From positions 1 to 27,223 of the forward strand of contig CAKVLD010000041.1 in assembly GCA_934755305.1 (NCBI GenBank): a stretch of 27,223 nt of DNA. The letters run 5' to 3'. Origin of the DNA: an uncultured Clostridium sp. GTDB lineage: Bacteria > Bacillota > Clostridia > Clostridiales > Clostridiaceae. The notes under the pieces were generated by a model. That model was not told where the DNA came from and made no database searches. It was given only the letters and a program-made list of their open reading frames with translations. Each line of letters opens with the position of its first letter. The stretch's first letter is position 1. Shown piece by piece: positions 15,358 through 23,253 of the stretch. A program made the translations under genes and the position numbers.

Positions 15358-15897
15358 ATGCAAATCGGCGAGAAAATTAGAAGGCTTAGAATAGCTAAAC
15401 AGTTAACTCAAGAAGAACTTGCAAATAGATGTGAACTTTCTAAAGGTTTTATATCTCAAGTTGAAAATGATTTAACTTCGCCTTCTATCGCAACTTTAAT
15501 GGATATATTAGAAATACTTGGAACTAACCTACAAGAGTTTTTTAGTGAAACTCAAGATGAACGAGTTACTTTTAAATATGACGATATGTTTGAAACAGAG
15601 GATGAAGATTTAAAGTATAAACTTATGTGGCTTGTGCCAAATGCTCAAAAAAATAGTATGGAGCCAATAATGATTACTTTAGATGCTGGTGGAAGATATG
15701 TAGAAGAAGAACCTCACGAAGGTGAAGAATTTGGATATGTTTTATCTGGTACTATTTTTCTACACTTAGGTAATAAAAAATATAAAGTAAAAAAAGGTGA
15801 AAGTTTTTATTTTAAACCTAAAGAAAACCATTTTATATCTAATGCTAGCAAAAGCATGGCAAAAGTAATTTGGATTAGTACTCCTCCATCCTTTTAG
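15358..15897 (+). CDS. XRE-family regulator with cupin domain (PuuR-like)
   Basis: Transcription factor of 179 residues. It has an N-terminal helix-turn-helix (about 3-58: IGEKIRRLRIAKQLTQEELA... with SKGFISQVEND as recognition region) and a C-terminal cupin ligand domain (about 105-175: LDAGGRYVEEEPHEGEEFGYV, GTIFLHLGNKKYKVKKGESF, then HFISNAS). This is the domain order of PuuR-type regulators that sense polyamines or related metabolites. The start at 15358 is chosen over an upstream ATG at 15343 because AGGTGA lies six bases before it, inside the extension. The gene is the first in the operon, 21 bases before potA, and probably regulates potABCD in response to spermidine/putrescine. Confidence 0.9.
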   Translation: MQIGEKIRRLRIAKQLTQEELANRCELSKGFISQVENDLTSPSIATLMDILEILGTNLQEFFSETQDERVTFKYDDMFETEDEDLKYKLMWLVPNAQKNSMEPIMITLDAGGRYVEEEPHEGEEFGYVLSGTIFLHLGNKKYKVKKGESFYFKPKENHFISNASKSMAKVIWISTPPSF

Positions 15898-15918
15898 ATT
15901 TTGTAGAAAGAGGTGTTT

Positions 15919-16965
15919 ATGATGGAAAAAAACATAATTGAATTAAAACAGATTAGCAAGTGCTATGGAGACAATACAGTACTAGATAATCTATCTTTAA
16001 ACATTAAGAGTAATGAATTTTTAACTTTACTTGGACCTTCTGGATGTGGTAAAACTACAACCTTAAAAATAATAGCTGGTTTTGAAACCGCTGACTCTGG
16101 TGAAGTTATGTTTGAAGGAGATAATATTGTAAATCTCCCCCCAAATAAAAGGCAGGTAAACACCGTATTCCAAAAGTATGCTCTATTCCCTCATATGAAT
16201 GTATATGAAAACATAGCTTTTGGACTAAAAATTAAAAAGCTGCCAAAAGATGTAATAGATGAAAAAGTAAAATCTATGCTTAAAATGGTTTCTTTATCTG
16301 GTTTTGAAAAAAGAAGTATAGATTCTTTAAGTGGTGGTCAACAACAAAGAGTTGCTATAGCTCGTGCTCTTGTTAATGAACCTAAAGTTCTTTTACTTGA
16401 TGAACCTTTAGGTGCACTAGACTTAAAACTTAGAAAAGAAATGCAAATCGAGCTTAAAAATATTCAACAAAGACTTGGTATAACTTTTATATTTGTAACT
16501 CATGATCAAGAAGAAGCTTTAACAATGTCTGATACTATAGTAGTTATGAATAATGGTGTTATACAACAAAAAGGTACTCCTGAAGACATCTATAATGAAC
16601 CTAGCAATGCTTTTGTTGCAAACTTTATAGGTGAAAGTAATATTTTAGATGGGATTATGGTAGAAGATTATAAAGTTATATTTAGCAATAAAGAATTTGT
16701 TTGTGTAGATAAAGGTTTTGAACCTAATGAAAATATTGATGTAGTAGTTAGACCAGAAGATATCGGTATATCATCTAAAGAAGAAGGTATGCTAAAAGGT
16801 ACAGTTAAATCTGTAATATTTAAAGGTGTTCATTATGAAATGGTAGTAGAAGCTGAAGATTTCTCTTGGAAAATTCATAATACAAAGTACTTTGAACCAG
16901 AAAGTAAAGTTAGCTTAACTATAAATCCAGAAGATATTCATATTATGAAAAAGGTTAAAGAATAA
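15919..16965 (+). CDS. potA: Spermidine/putrescine ABC transporter ATPase PotA
   Basis: ATPase of the polyamine importer, about 348 residues. Walker A GPSGCGKTT, Q-loop VFQKYALFPH, signature LSGGQQQRVAIARALV, Walker B LLLDEPLGALD and H-loop VTHDQEEALTMSD are all present. A TOBE-type C-terminal domain follows (about 240-348, with DVVVRPEDIGI and LTINPEDIHIM). GAAAGAGG (15906-15913) favours ATG 15919 or the adjacent ATG 15922 over the GTG at 15913, which overlaps the RBS. The stop overlaps the potB start by one base (TAATG). Confidence 0.95.
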   Translation: MMEKNIIELKQISKCYGDNTVLDNLSLNIKSNEFLTLLGPSGCGKTTTLKIIAGFETADSGEVMFEGDNIVNLPPNKRQVNTVFQKYALFPHMNVYENIAFGLKIKKLPKDVIDEKVKSMLKMVSLSGFEKRSIDSLSGGQQQRVAIARALVNEPKVLLLDEPLGALDLKLRKEMQIELKNIQQRLGITFIFVTHDQEEALTMSDTIVVMNNGVIQQKGTPEDIYNEPSNAFVANFIGESNILDGIMVEDYKVIFSNKEFVCVDKGFEPNENIDVVVRPEDIGISSKEEGMLKGTVKSVIFKGVHYEMVVEAEDFSWKIHNTKYFEPESKVSLTINPEDIHIMKKVKE

Positions 16966-17804
16966 TGAATAAAAATAAAAGATCTATAGTAACTTATCCT
17001 TATATTTTTTGGAGTACTTTATTTATAGTTATTCCTTTACTAATAGTTTTATTTTTCAGTTTAACTGAGTCTACTACTGATGGTTACAGTTTTACATTTG
17101 CTAACTACACAAAACTTTTAAGCCCAGCTTATGGGAAAATATTTTATCGTTCTATAAAATTAGCTTTATTATCAACTATAGCTTGTTTATTACTTGGTTA
17201 TCCAGTTGCATATATAATTTCTAATATGAAAGAATCAAAAAGAAATCTATTAATTATGTTATTTATACTTCCAATGTGGATGAACTTCTTATTAAGAACT
17301 TACGCTTGGATGCCTATACTAGGTAAAAATGGTATAATAAATAATTTTCTTTCTAACTTTGGTATAGAACCAATAGGATTTTTATATAATGATGGTGCAG
17401 TTTTATTAGGTATGATATATAACTTTCTTCCATTTATGGTTCTACCAATATACACAGTTTTAAATAAAATGGATACTAGTTTAATAGATGCTGCCTACGA
17501 TTTAGGTGCAAATAAACAATATATATTTAAAAAAATAATATTTCCTCTAAGTTTACCTGGAGTAATGTCTGGTATTACTATGGTATTTATGCCTGCTGTA
17601 TCTACCTTTGTTATATCTAGCCTACTTGGTGGAGGACAATATATGTTATTAGGTAATTTAATTGAACAGCAATACACTACCATGAGTAATTGGCATTTAG
17701 GATCTGCTATTTCAATACTTATGATGTTAGTAATTTTAATTTCAATGGCTATTATGAATAGATTTGATGGCAATGATAAAGAAGGGAGCACAGGACTTTG
17801 GTAA
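16965..17804 (+). CDS. potB: Spermidine/putrescine ABC transporter permease PotB
   Basis: Membrane subunit of the polyamine importer. Its 279 residues form about six helices, and the EAA loop IDAAYDLGANKQYIFKKI then PLSLPGVMSG contacts PotA. The ATG shares a base with the potA stop, so translation is coupled. The C-terminus overlaps the potC start by seven bases. Length and topology are standard. Confidence 0.94.
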   Translation: MNKNKRSIVTYPYIFWSTLFIVIPLLIVLFFSLTESTTDGYSFTFANYTKLLSPAYGKIFYRSIKLALLSTIACLLLGYPVAYIISNMKESKRNLLIMLFILPMWMNFLLRTYAWMPILGKNGIINNFLSNFGIEPIGFLYNDGAVLLGMIYNFLPFMVLPIYTVLNKMDTSLIDAAYDLGANKQYIFKKIIFPLSLPGVMSGITMVFMPAVSTFVISSLLGGGQYMLLGNLIEQQYTTMSNWHLGSAISILMMLVILISMAIMNRFDGNDKEGSTGLW

Positions 17805-18595
17805 AAAGATTTGACAACTTTATAAAAAGATTTTATTTAATTATTATTTTTATATTCCTATATGCTCCAATACTTACTTTAATGATATTTTCATTTAATG
17901 AATCAAAAAGTATGGCTAATTGGGGAGGATTTTCTTTAAAGTGGTATGGTGAATTATTTCAAAACGAATCTTTAATGAATGCTCTTTACTATACTTTACT
18001 AGTTGCTATTATATCTTCAATAATTTCTACTATCATAGGAACTATAACAGCTATTGGAATAAGTAATATGAAAAATTCAACAGGTAAAAAACTTTTACTT
18101 AATGTAAATTACTTACCTGTTCTTAATCCAGATATAGTTACTGGTATAGCTTTAATGTCACTATTTATATTCTTTAAATTTAACTTTGGTTTTGTAACTA
18201 TGTTGCTAGCCCATATAACTTTTAGTATTCCTTACGTAATACTTTCTGTATTACCAAAATTAAAGCAACTACCAAGTAACACTACAGAGGCAGCCTTAGA
18301 TTTAGGTGCTACACCTTTTTATTGCTTAAGAAAGATAATTATACCTCAAATAAAACCAGGTATAGTTGCAGGATTTTTAATGGCATTTACTATGTCTATT
18401 GATGATTTTGTTATTTCATTCTTTACTACTGGTAATGGTGTATCTAATCTTTCTATACAAATTTATTCTATGGCAAGAAGAGGTATAAAGCCTGAAATAA
18501 ATGCTTTATCTACAATAATATTTGTTACAGTTTTAGTTTTACTTCTAATAGTAAACAAAAAACAATCTTCTGGAGGTGACAAATTTGAAGCTTAA
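17798..18595 (+). CDS. potC: Spermidine/putrescine ABC transporter permease PotC
   Basis: Second membrane subunit, 265 residues, about six helices, with EAA loop TEAALDLGATPFYCLRKI then PQIKPGIVAG and the family motif SIDDFVISFF. The start is TTG at 17798, inside the potB 3' end (seven-base overlap), with GGGAG upstream. The C-terminus (KFEA) overlaps the potD start by 11 bases. Confidence 0.94.
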   Translation: MVKRFDNFIKRFYLIIIFIFLYAPILTLMIFSFNESKSMANWGGFSLKWYGELFQNESLMNALYYTLLVAIISSIISTIIGTITAIGISNMKNSTGKKLLLNVNYLPVLNPDIVTGIALMSLFIFFKFNFGFVTMLLAHITFSIPYVILSVLPKLKQLPSNTTEAALDLGATPFYCLRKIIIPQIKPGIVAGFLMAFTMSIDDFVISFFTTGNGVSNLSIQIYSMARRGIKPEINALSTIIFVTVLVLLLIVNKKQSSGGDKFEA

Positions 18596-19637
18596 GAATT
18601 TAGCATGTATATTGTTCTCTGCACTTTTATGCACTACTATACTTTCAGGTTGCTCTAGTTCTAATGATACTTCTGCAAATATAATTAATGTATTTAACTG
18701 TGCAGACTACATAGATGAAGATTTAATAAAGAAATTTGAAGAAGAAACAGGTTATACTGTTAAGTATTCCACTTATGACACCAACGAAAATATGTATTCA
18801 AAGTTAACTTCTGGTAGCAGTAATTACGATTTAGTTTTCCCTTCAGATTATATGATCGAAAAAATGATAAGTGAAAACTTAGCCGAAGAAATTAACTTTG
18901 ATAATATTCCAAATTATAAATATATAGGTGAAGATTATAAAAACCTTGATTATGATCCAGAAAATAAATTCTCAGTTCCTTACATGTGGGGAACTATAGG
19001 AATTATTTATGATCCTACAGTAGTAACTGAACCTGTTACTAGCTGGGATATATTATGGGATGATAAATATAAAGATGAAATAGTTTTATTTAACTCTGTA
19101 AAAGATACTATGGGTATTGCCTTAAAGAGACTTGGCTACTCTATGAATTCTACTAATATAGCAGAAATAAGTGAAGCTACTGATTCCTTAATTGATTTAA
19201 AAAAGAAAAAAATAGTTAAAGCTTGGGTTGTTGATGAAGTTAAGGATATGATGATAAGTGGTGAAGCTTCTCTTGCTACTGTTTGGTCTGGAGATGCAAA
19301 TTATATAATGGATGAAAATCCCAGTTTAGAATATGCAGTTCCTGAAGAAGGTTCTAATAAGTGGTTTGATGCTATGGTTATACCAAAAGGCGCAAAAAAT
19401 AAAGAAGGTGCTGAAGCTTTTATAAATTTCTTAACTGATCCAGAAAATGCAAAACAAAATGTTGATTACATAGGATACTACACTCCTAATACAGTTACTT
19501 TTGAAATGTTAGATGAAGAAACAAAAGAAAAATATCCTTCAACTGAAGTTCTAGATAAATGTGAAGTATTTAGAAACTTAGATAAGAGCATTTTAGAAAT
19601 TTATAATGATGAATGGGTTAGAATTGGTGCAAGCTAA
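18585..19637 (+). CDS. potD: Spermidine/putrescine-binding lipoprotein PotD
   Basis: Extracellular substrate-binding lipoprotein for PotABC, about 350 residues. The signal sequence ends in lipobox LSGC (lipidated C23 from the chosen start). The mature part follows PotD: NVFNCADYIDEDLIKKFEEETG, YDLVFPSDYMIEKM, VPYMWGTIGI, and WDILWDDKYK; each is quoted only in part. The longest frame starts at GTG 18576, but that codon is part of GGAGGTG. The TTG at 18585-18587 is eight bases from this RBS and is taken as the start. A potD encoded at the end of potABCD is the usual order. Confidence 0.93.
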   Translation: MKLKNLACILFSALLCTTILSGCSSSNDTSANIINVFNCADYIDEDLIKKFEEETGYTVKYSTYDTNENMYSKLTSGSSNYDLVFPSDYMIEKMISENLAEEINFDNIPNYKYIGEDYKNLDYDPENKFSVPYMWGTIGIIYDPTVVTEPVTSWDILWDDKYKDEIVLFNSVKDTMGIALKRLGYSMNSTNIAEISEATDSLIDLKKKKIVKAWVVDEVKDMMISGEASLATVWSGDANYIMDENPSLEYAVPEEGSNKWFDAMVIPKGAKNKEGAEAFINFLTDPENAKQNVDYIGYYTPNTVTFEMLDEETKEKYPSTEVLDKCEVFRNLDKSILEIYNDEWVRIGAS

Positions 19638-19647
19638 AACTTATCAT

Positions 19648-19747
19648 AAAAAAGTGGCTTCGCCACGCTCCCTTCGGGAAACTGAATTGTAAGTAAAATT
19701 TTAAAAGCATTTTTAGTATATTTAATCTTAACTGAAGTCACTTTTTT
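19648..19747 (+). terminator. Pot operon terminator with long structured loop
   Basis: AAAAAAGTGGCTTC (19648-19661) pairs with GAAGTCACTTTTTT (19734-19747), 14 pairs with one G-U, followed by one more T. It starts ten bases after potD. The 72-base loop is unusual. A competing small hairpin GTGGC-TTC-GCCAC (19654-19666) shares the 5' arm, and a second one, TCCC-TTC-GGGA, lies at 19669-19679. This GC-rich patch stands out in an AT-rich gap. A terminator function is likely; a switch or small-RNA role is speculative. Confidence 0.6.
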
Positions 19748-19749
19748 TA

Positions 19750-19830
19750 GCCTGTCAAAAGGTTCTAAAAGAAAAATAATTCCTTATAAAAATACCATTT
19801 AATTATTTTTCTTTTTGGTTCTTTTGCGGC
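19750..19830. repeat. Extended inverted repeat in the potD-ndk gap
   Basis: AAAAGAAAAATAATT (19767-19781) and AATTATTTTTCTTTT (19801-19815) are a perfect 15-bp inverted pair with a 19-base loop. Outside a small internal loop, CAAAAG/CTTTTG and GCC/GGC continue the pairing. GGTTCT is present in the internal loop on both sides as a direct repeat. No function known. Confidence 0.5.
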
Positions 19831-19840
19831 ACTATAATTA

Positions 19841-19935
19841 TTTTTTAACGTATTTAACAACTTACATATCAGAAAGCTAGTAATAATCAGTGATCCCTCT
19901 CAAAAAAGTTTTAAAATTTCCTATACGTTAAAAAA
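19841..19935. repeat. 13-bp inverted repeat with 69-base centre
   Basis: TTTTTTAACGTAT (19841-19853) and ATACGTTAAAAAA (19923-19935) are exact reverse complements. The centre is 69 bases, the same length as in the inverted repeat at 12792-12890, although the centres are not obviously similar. It abuts the ndk terminator, whose minus-strand T run it supplies. Confidence 0.45.
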
Positions 19936-19938
19936 ATT

Positions 19939-19988
19939 AATCTTAATATATTTGATAGAGACTAATCTCTACCAAATACATTAAGATT
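19939..19988 (-). terminator. Terminator of ndk
   Basis: Arms of 23 bases (19939-19961 and 19966-19988) with a four-base loop. On the minus strand all positions pair (two G-U); on the plus strand the same positions are A/C mismatches, so the hairpin is built for minus-strand RNA. A run of seven T with AA before it follows on the minus strand. It starts 19 bases after the ndk stop. Confidence 0.9.
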
Positions 19989-20007
19989 TTTTTATTCCCA
20001 TAACTTA

Positions 20008-20424
20008 TTATTCTTTATTTATTTCATCAGGAAACCAAATAGCAATTTCTCTTTTAGCACTTTCTTCTCCATCTGATGCATGAACACAATTTTCTGTTAT
20101 ACTCTTTGCATACATTTTTCTTATAGTTCCTATTTCAGCAGTTTTAGGGTTTGTAGATCCATTTATCTTCCTTACCTTATCTATAACTCCATCACCTTCT
20201 ACTATTAAAGCACATAAAGGTCCTCTAGTTATATATTTAATTAAAGTGTCATAAAAACTTTTTCCTTTATGCTCCTCATAATGTCTAGAAGCTAATTCTT
20301 CTGTAGCCGTTAATAACTTTAAAGCTTTAATTTTAATACCTGCATTTTCATAGCAACTTATTATTTTTCCTATTACATTATTCTCCACTGCATCAGGTTT
20401 TATTAACACTAAACTTCTTTCCAT
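20008..20424 (-). CDS. ndk: Nucleoside diphosphate kinase
   Basis: Cytoplasmic enzyme that transfers the gamma phosphate of ATP to nucleoside diphosphates through a phosphohistidine. The 138 residues start MERSLVLIKPDAVENN, and the active-site His is H115 in NCVHASD (family NxxHxSD). GSTNPKTAEIGTIR (89-102) forms the nucleotide-binding region. The open frame reaches 20457, but AGGGGAG seven bases before ATG 20422-20424, together with the family N-terminus, fixes the start there. It is a single gene, divergent from the acylphosphatase gene. Confidence 0.95.
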   Translation of the reverse strand: MERSLVLIKPDAVENNVIGKIISCYENAGIKIKALKLLTATEELASRHYEEHKGKSFYDTLIKYITRGPLCALIVEGDGVIDKVRKINGSTNPKTAEIGTIRKMYAKSITENCVHASDGEESAKREIAIWFPDEINKE

Positions 20425-20541
20425 AAGTATCTCCCCTAATATTTCTATTAATAACATTATATGATTGAAATTTTCAGAATATTTAAATTAATATTTTTTA
20501 TATGTTATACTTAAGATAATACTTATTTTAGAGGTGTTCTT

Positions 20542-20814
20542 ATGACTAGATATTTTTTAATTTTTCATGGAAGAGTTCAAGGAGTTGGATTTAGATATTT
20601 CGCTCAAAGTAATGCTTTAAAATATTCTATAACTGGATTTGTAAAAAATGAATATGACGGCACTGTTTCTATGGAAGCTCAAGGCCAGGATATAGATTTA
20701 CATAACTTTTTACAAACCTTAAGTAAAGGAAATATGTTTATAAGAGTTGATAATATAATTAAAGAAAATATATCTATTGTAGAAAACGAAACTAAATTCA
20801 AGGTTAAATATTAA
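20542..20814 (+). CDS. acyP: Acylphosphatase
   Basis: Small cytoplasmic enzyme (90 residues) that hydrolyses acyl phosphates such as acetyl phosphate or 1,3-bisphosphoglycerate. The phosphate cradle GRVQGVGFRYFA with catalytic Arg18, and GFVKNEYDGTV with catalytic Asn36, are intact. Length is normal. AGAGGTG precedes the ATG. A weak promoter TTGAAA-17-TTAATA (20465-20493) lies in the 117-base gap shared with ndk. Confidence 0.95.
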   Translation: MTRYFLIFHGRVQGVGFRYFAQSNALKYSITGFVKNEYDGTVSMEAQGQDIDLHNFLQTLSKGNMFIRVDNIIKENISIVENETKFKVKY

Positions 20815-20815
20815 T

Positions 20816-20858
20816 AAAAGGAGTTGTGGCATTAAAGCTTATATCCACAACTCCTTTT
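20816..20858. terminator. Bidirectional terminator between acyP and the symporter gene
   Basis: AAAAGGAGTTGTGG (20816-20829) and CCACAACTCCTTTT (20845-20858) form a perfect 14-bp stem with a 15-base loop. A runs on one side and T runs on the other let it end both the plus-strand acylphosphatase and the minus-strand symporter transcript. Confidence 0.92.
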
Positions 20859-20873
20859 AATATACTAAAGTAT

Positions 20874-22250
20874 CTAAGCTATTTTCTTTTTCTCTTTTTT
20901 CTTAAGTTCTTTAAAATATTCTTCTGTTTCTTTAATTACTACTCCACTAAGGCCAATAAGTCCAATAAGGTTAGGGAATGCCATAAGCCCATTAACTATA
21001 TCAGCTACTGTAAATATTAAGTCTAAAGATAAGAATGGTCCTATTGCAACTAAAGCAATAAATATTATTCTATATGTTTTTATAGATTTAACACCACCTA
21101 AATACTCTATACATCTTTCTCCATAATAATTCCAACCAAGTATAGTAGTAAAAGCAAAAAATATAAGACCTAAATTTACTATGTACTTTCCTAATATAGC
21201 TATAGGAAGACCTGATTCAAATGCCGCAGTTGTTAAAGCTGATCCTTCTAATCCTGTATCTAATGAACCAGTTAATATTATTGCAAGACCTGTCATTGTA
21301 CAAATTATTATTGTATCAAAAAATGTTCCTGTCATTGATATAAGACCTTGTCTTACTGGTGACTTAGTTTTGGCTGCAGCTGCTGCTATAGGTGCACTTC
21401 CAAGACCTGCTTCATTTGAAAATACCCCTCTACCTACTCCTTTTGATATTGCCATTTGTACAGTAATTCCTGCTGCTCCACCTAAAGCTGCTTCTGGATT
21501 AATTGCACTTCTAAATATAAGTGATATTGCATCTGGAATAGCTTTAGCATTGCATATAAGTACTAATACTGCTCCTATAATATAAAATCCAGCCATAAAA
21601 GGTACTATTTTCTCTGATACATTAGATATTCTTTTAATTCCTCCAAGAGTGACTAATGCTACTAATATAGTTACCACTACTGCAGTTACTGCTAAAGGTA
21701 CATTAAAAGCTATGTTTGTTGCATCTGCTATAGATTTTACTTGACCAAAAGTACCTATTCCAAAAAAGGCAACCCCTACTCCAAGTAATGCAAATATTTT
21801 TGCAAGCCATTTTAAACCTAAGCCATTTTGTATGTAATACATTGGGCCACCTGCCATTTGCCCATTTTCATCTACTTCTCTATATTTTATAGCAAGCACT
21901 CCTTCTGCATACTTTGTAGCCATTCCAAAAAAGGCTGCAAGCCACATCCAAAGTAATGCTCCTGGCCCACCAGCTTTAATAGCTGTAGCAACACCTACTA
22001 TATTTCCTGTTCCTATAGTTGCTGATAAAGCTGTACATAAAGCTCCAAAGCTTGATACATCTCCTTCAGCCTCATCATTTGTAGCTTCTTCATCTTTTCC
22101 AAATACATATTTAAGCGCTAAAGGTAATCTAAATATTTGTAATAATTTCAACCTAATACTTAAATATATTCCTGTTCCCACCAGTAAAATCAATAAAGGT
22201 GCTCCCCATATTAATTCACTAATTTTCTCCAAAATTTGTTGTATTTGCAC
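20874..22250 (-). CDS. Alanine/glycine:cation symporter (AGCS), probable glycine importer
   Basis: Membrane symporter of 458 residues with about ten to eleven helices. Family signatures include ATIGTGNIVGVATAI, GGPGALLWMWLAAFFG, EGVLAIKYRE, GGPMYYIQNGLG, and SNEAGLGSAPIAAAAAKT. It probably imports glycine or alanine with sodium. The start is GTG at 22248-22250, with AAGGAGG eight bases upstream. The tandem glycine riboswitch in its leader points to glycine as substrate. The C-terminus is Lys-rich (KELKKKEKKKIA). Confidence 0.93.
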   Translation of the reverse strand: MQIQQILEKISELIWGAPLLILLVGTGIYLSIRLKLLQIFRLPLALKYVFGKDEEATNDEAEGDVSSFGALCTALSATIGTGNIVGVATAIKAGGPGALLWMWLAAFFGMATKYAEGVLAIKYREVDENGQMAGGPMYYIQNGLGLKWLAKIFALLGVGVAFFGIGTFGQVKSIADATNIAFNVPLAVTAVVVTILVALVTLGGIKRISNVSEKIVPFMAGFYIIGAVLVLICNAKAIPDAISLIFRSAINPEAALGGAAGITVQMAISKGVGRGVFSNEAGLGSAPIAAAAAKTKSPVRQGLISMTGTFFDTIIICTMTGLAIILTGSLDTGLEGSALTTAAFESGLPIAILGKYIVNLGLIFFAFTTILGWNYYGERCIEYLGGVKSIKTYRIIFIALVAIGPFLSLDLIFTVADIVNGLMAFPNLIGLIGLSGVVIKETEEYFKELKKKEKKKIA

Positions 22251-22257
22251 AAAAAAA

Positions 22258-22283
22258 TCCTCCTTAAAATTACTTTAGGAAGA
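22258..22283 (-). promoter_or_regulatory. RBS-masking hairpin of the symporter mRNA
   Basis: On the minus strand TCTTCCT (22277-22283) pairs with AGGAGGA (22258-22264), seven pairs with one T-G, across a 12-base loop. The 3' arm contains the ribosome binding site. It lies between the riboswitch and the start codon, so it is a plausible translational expression platform. A weaker AAAGTA/TACTTT hairpin followed by TTTATT, just upstream (about 22290-22315), could add a termination step. Confidence 0.5.
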
Positions 22284-22319
22284 GATAATAAAAAGTATAA
22301 CTAAAAGCTTACTTTAATA

Positions 22320-22474
22320 TCCCTTGTCCTTTTACCTGAGAGTTTAAACTTATAAATAAGTTGTGCTCCTTCGGTGCTCTATTAAATCAGAGTCTCTCCA
22401 AGGGCCTGTCCAACAACGGTTCTTTTACCTGAAAGAGTTACTTCTTCGGTGAACAACTTAATGTCTCTCTCCCA
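22320..22474 (-). ncRNA. Tandem glycine riboswitch
   Basis: Two consecutive glycine aptamers on the minus strand. The first starts GGGAGAGAGAC near 22474 and has CACCGAAG and CTCTTTCAGGTAAAAG. The second has GGAGAGACTC, CACCGAAGGAGCA and ACTCTCAGGTAAAAGGACA. These conserved blocks and the short linker (GGACAGGCCCTT region) match the tandem gcvT-type glycine riboswitch, often found before AGCS symporters. In that context glycine usually turns expression off. Confidence 0.95.
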
Positions 22475-22515
22475 TTATCTTCAACCAGACGCTATTTATT
22501 TTTTTAATATAGTAT

Positions 22516-22544
22516 ATTATATACACCTTATTAACAATTTGCAA
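22516..22544 (-). promoter_or_regulatory. Promoter of the riboswitch-symporter transcript
   Basis: On the minus strand TTGCAA (22539-22544), a 17-base spacer, and consensus TATAAT (22516-22521). Transcription would start near 22509, about 35 bases before the first aptamer. The rest of the gap to lemA (22545-22674) is AT-rich, and I could not pick a convincing lemA promoter in it. Confidence 0.75.
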
Positions 22545-22674
22545 TAATTTATATGTTTTAATATGTTATTTTTTCATTATTTTCATTATTAATGTTCTTT
22601 TTTATAAATTTTACATATATTTTTTTAATTTTTTGTATATACTATAGAATGAATTATTGAAAGGAGTTAATAAA

Positions 22675-23244
22675 ATGAATAAAACATTAAAAACTGTTTT
22701 AACAATAGTTATTGTATTAGCAATAATATTTATACCTATTATCACCAGTTACAATGGCTTAGTAAACTTAGAACAACAAGTAAATGTTGCAGAATCTAAC
22801 ATAGATACTCAACTTCAACGTAGATCTGATTTAATTCCTAATTTAGTAAACACAGTAAAGGGATATGCAAGTCAAGAAAAAGATATATTCACTGATATAG
22901 CCAATGCTAGAAGTAAACTTGCAGGAGCTACTAATGTAAGAGATGAAGCAAATGCAGATGCTGAACTATCATCAGCACTTTCTAGACTATTAGTAGTTGT
23001 TGAAAATTATCCAGAATTAAAATCAAATACAAATTTTAGAGATTTAACTGTAGAGCTTGAGGGGACTGAAAATAGAATTGCAATAGCAAGACAAGATTAT
23101 AATACTGCTGCTACAAAATACAATACTAAACGTAAAAAATTCCCTACTACTATTATAGCTTCTATATTCAATTTTCAAGAAAAACCACTTTATAAAGCAA
23201 GTGATGGAGCTTCCGAAGTACCATCTGTAGATTTCTCAAGTTAG
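22675..23244 (+). CDS. lemA: LemA family protein
   Basis: Membrane-anchored helical protein of unknown precise role, 189 residues. An N-terminal membrane segment (about 5-25) precedes the family motif SYNGLVNLEQQVNVAESNID, then QRRSDLIPNLVNTVKGYASQ and the C-terminal YNTKRKKFPTTIIASIFNF. The long alpha-helical body is typical. The longest frame begins with TTG at 22657, but AAGGAG about eight bases before ATG 22675 lies inside that extension, so the ATG is chosen. It is followed after nine bases by a TPM-domain gene, the usual partner of LemA in bacteria. Confidence 0.92.
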   Translation: MNKTLKTVLTIVIVLAIIFIPIITSYNGLVNLEQQVNVAESNIDTQLQRRSDLIPNLVNTVKGYASQEKDIFTDIANARSKLAGATNVRDEANADAELSSALSRLLVVVENYPELKSNTNFRDLTVELEGTENRIAIARQDYNTAATKYNTKRKKFPTTIIASIFNFQEKPLYKASDGASEVPSVDFSS

Positions 23245-23253
23245 GTATAATTT

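Noticed and set aside
19654..19679. tRNA or rRNA fragment suggested by the GC-rich TTCG hairpins
   Set aside because: No T-loop, D-loop or acceptor pairing can be drawn; two short hairpins only.
21181..21585. 134-codon plus-strand frame inside the symporter gene
   Set aside because: It is the antisense of a clear AGCS gene; its Ala/Ile/Pro-rich content comes from the glycine/alanine codons on the other strand.
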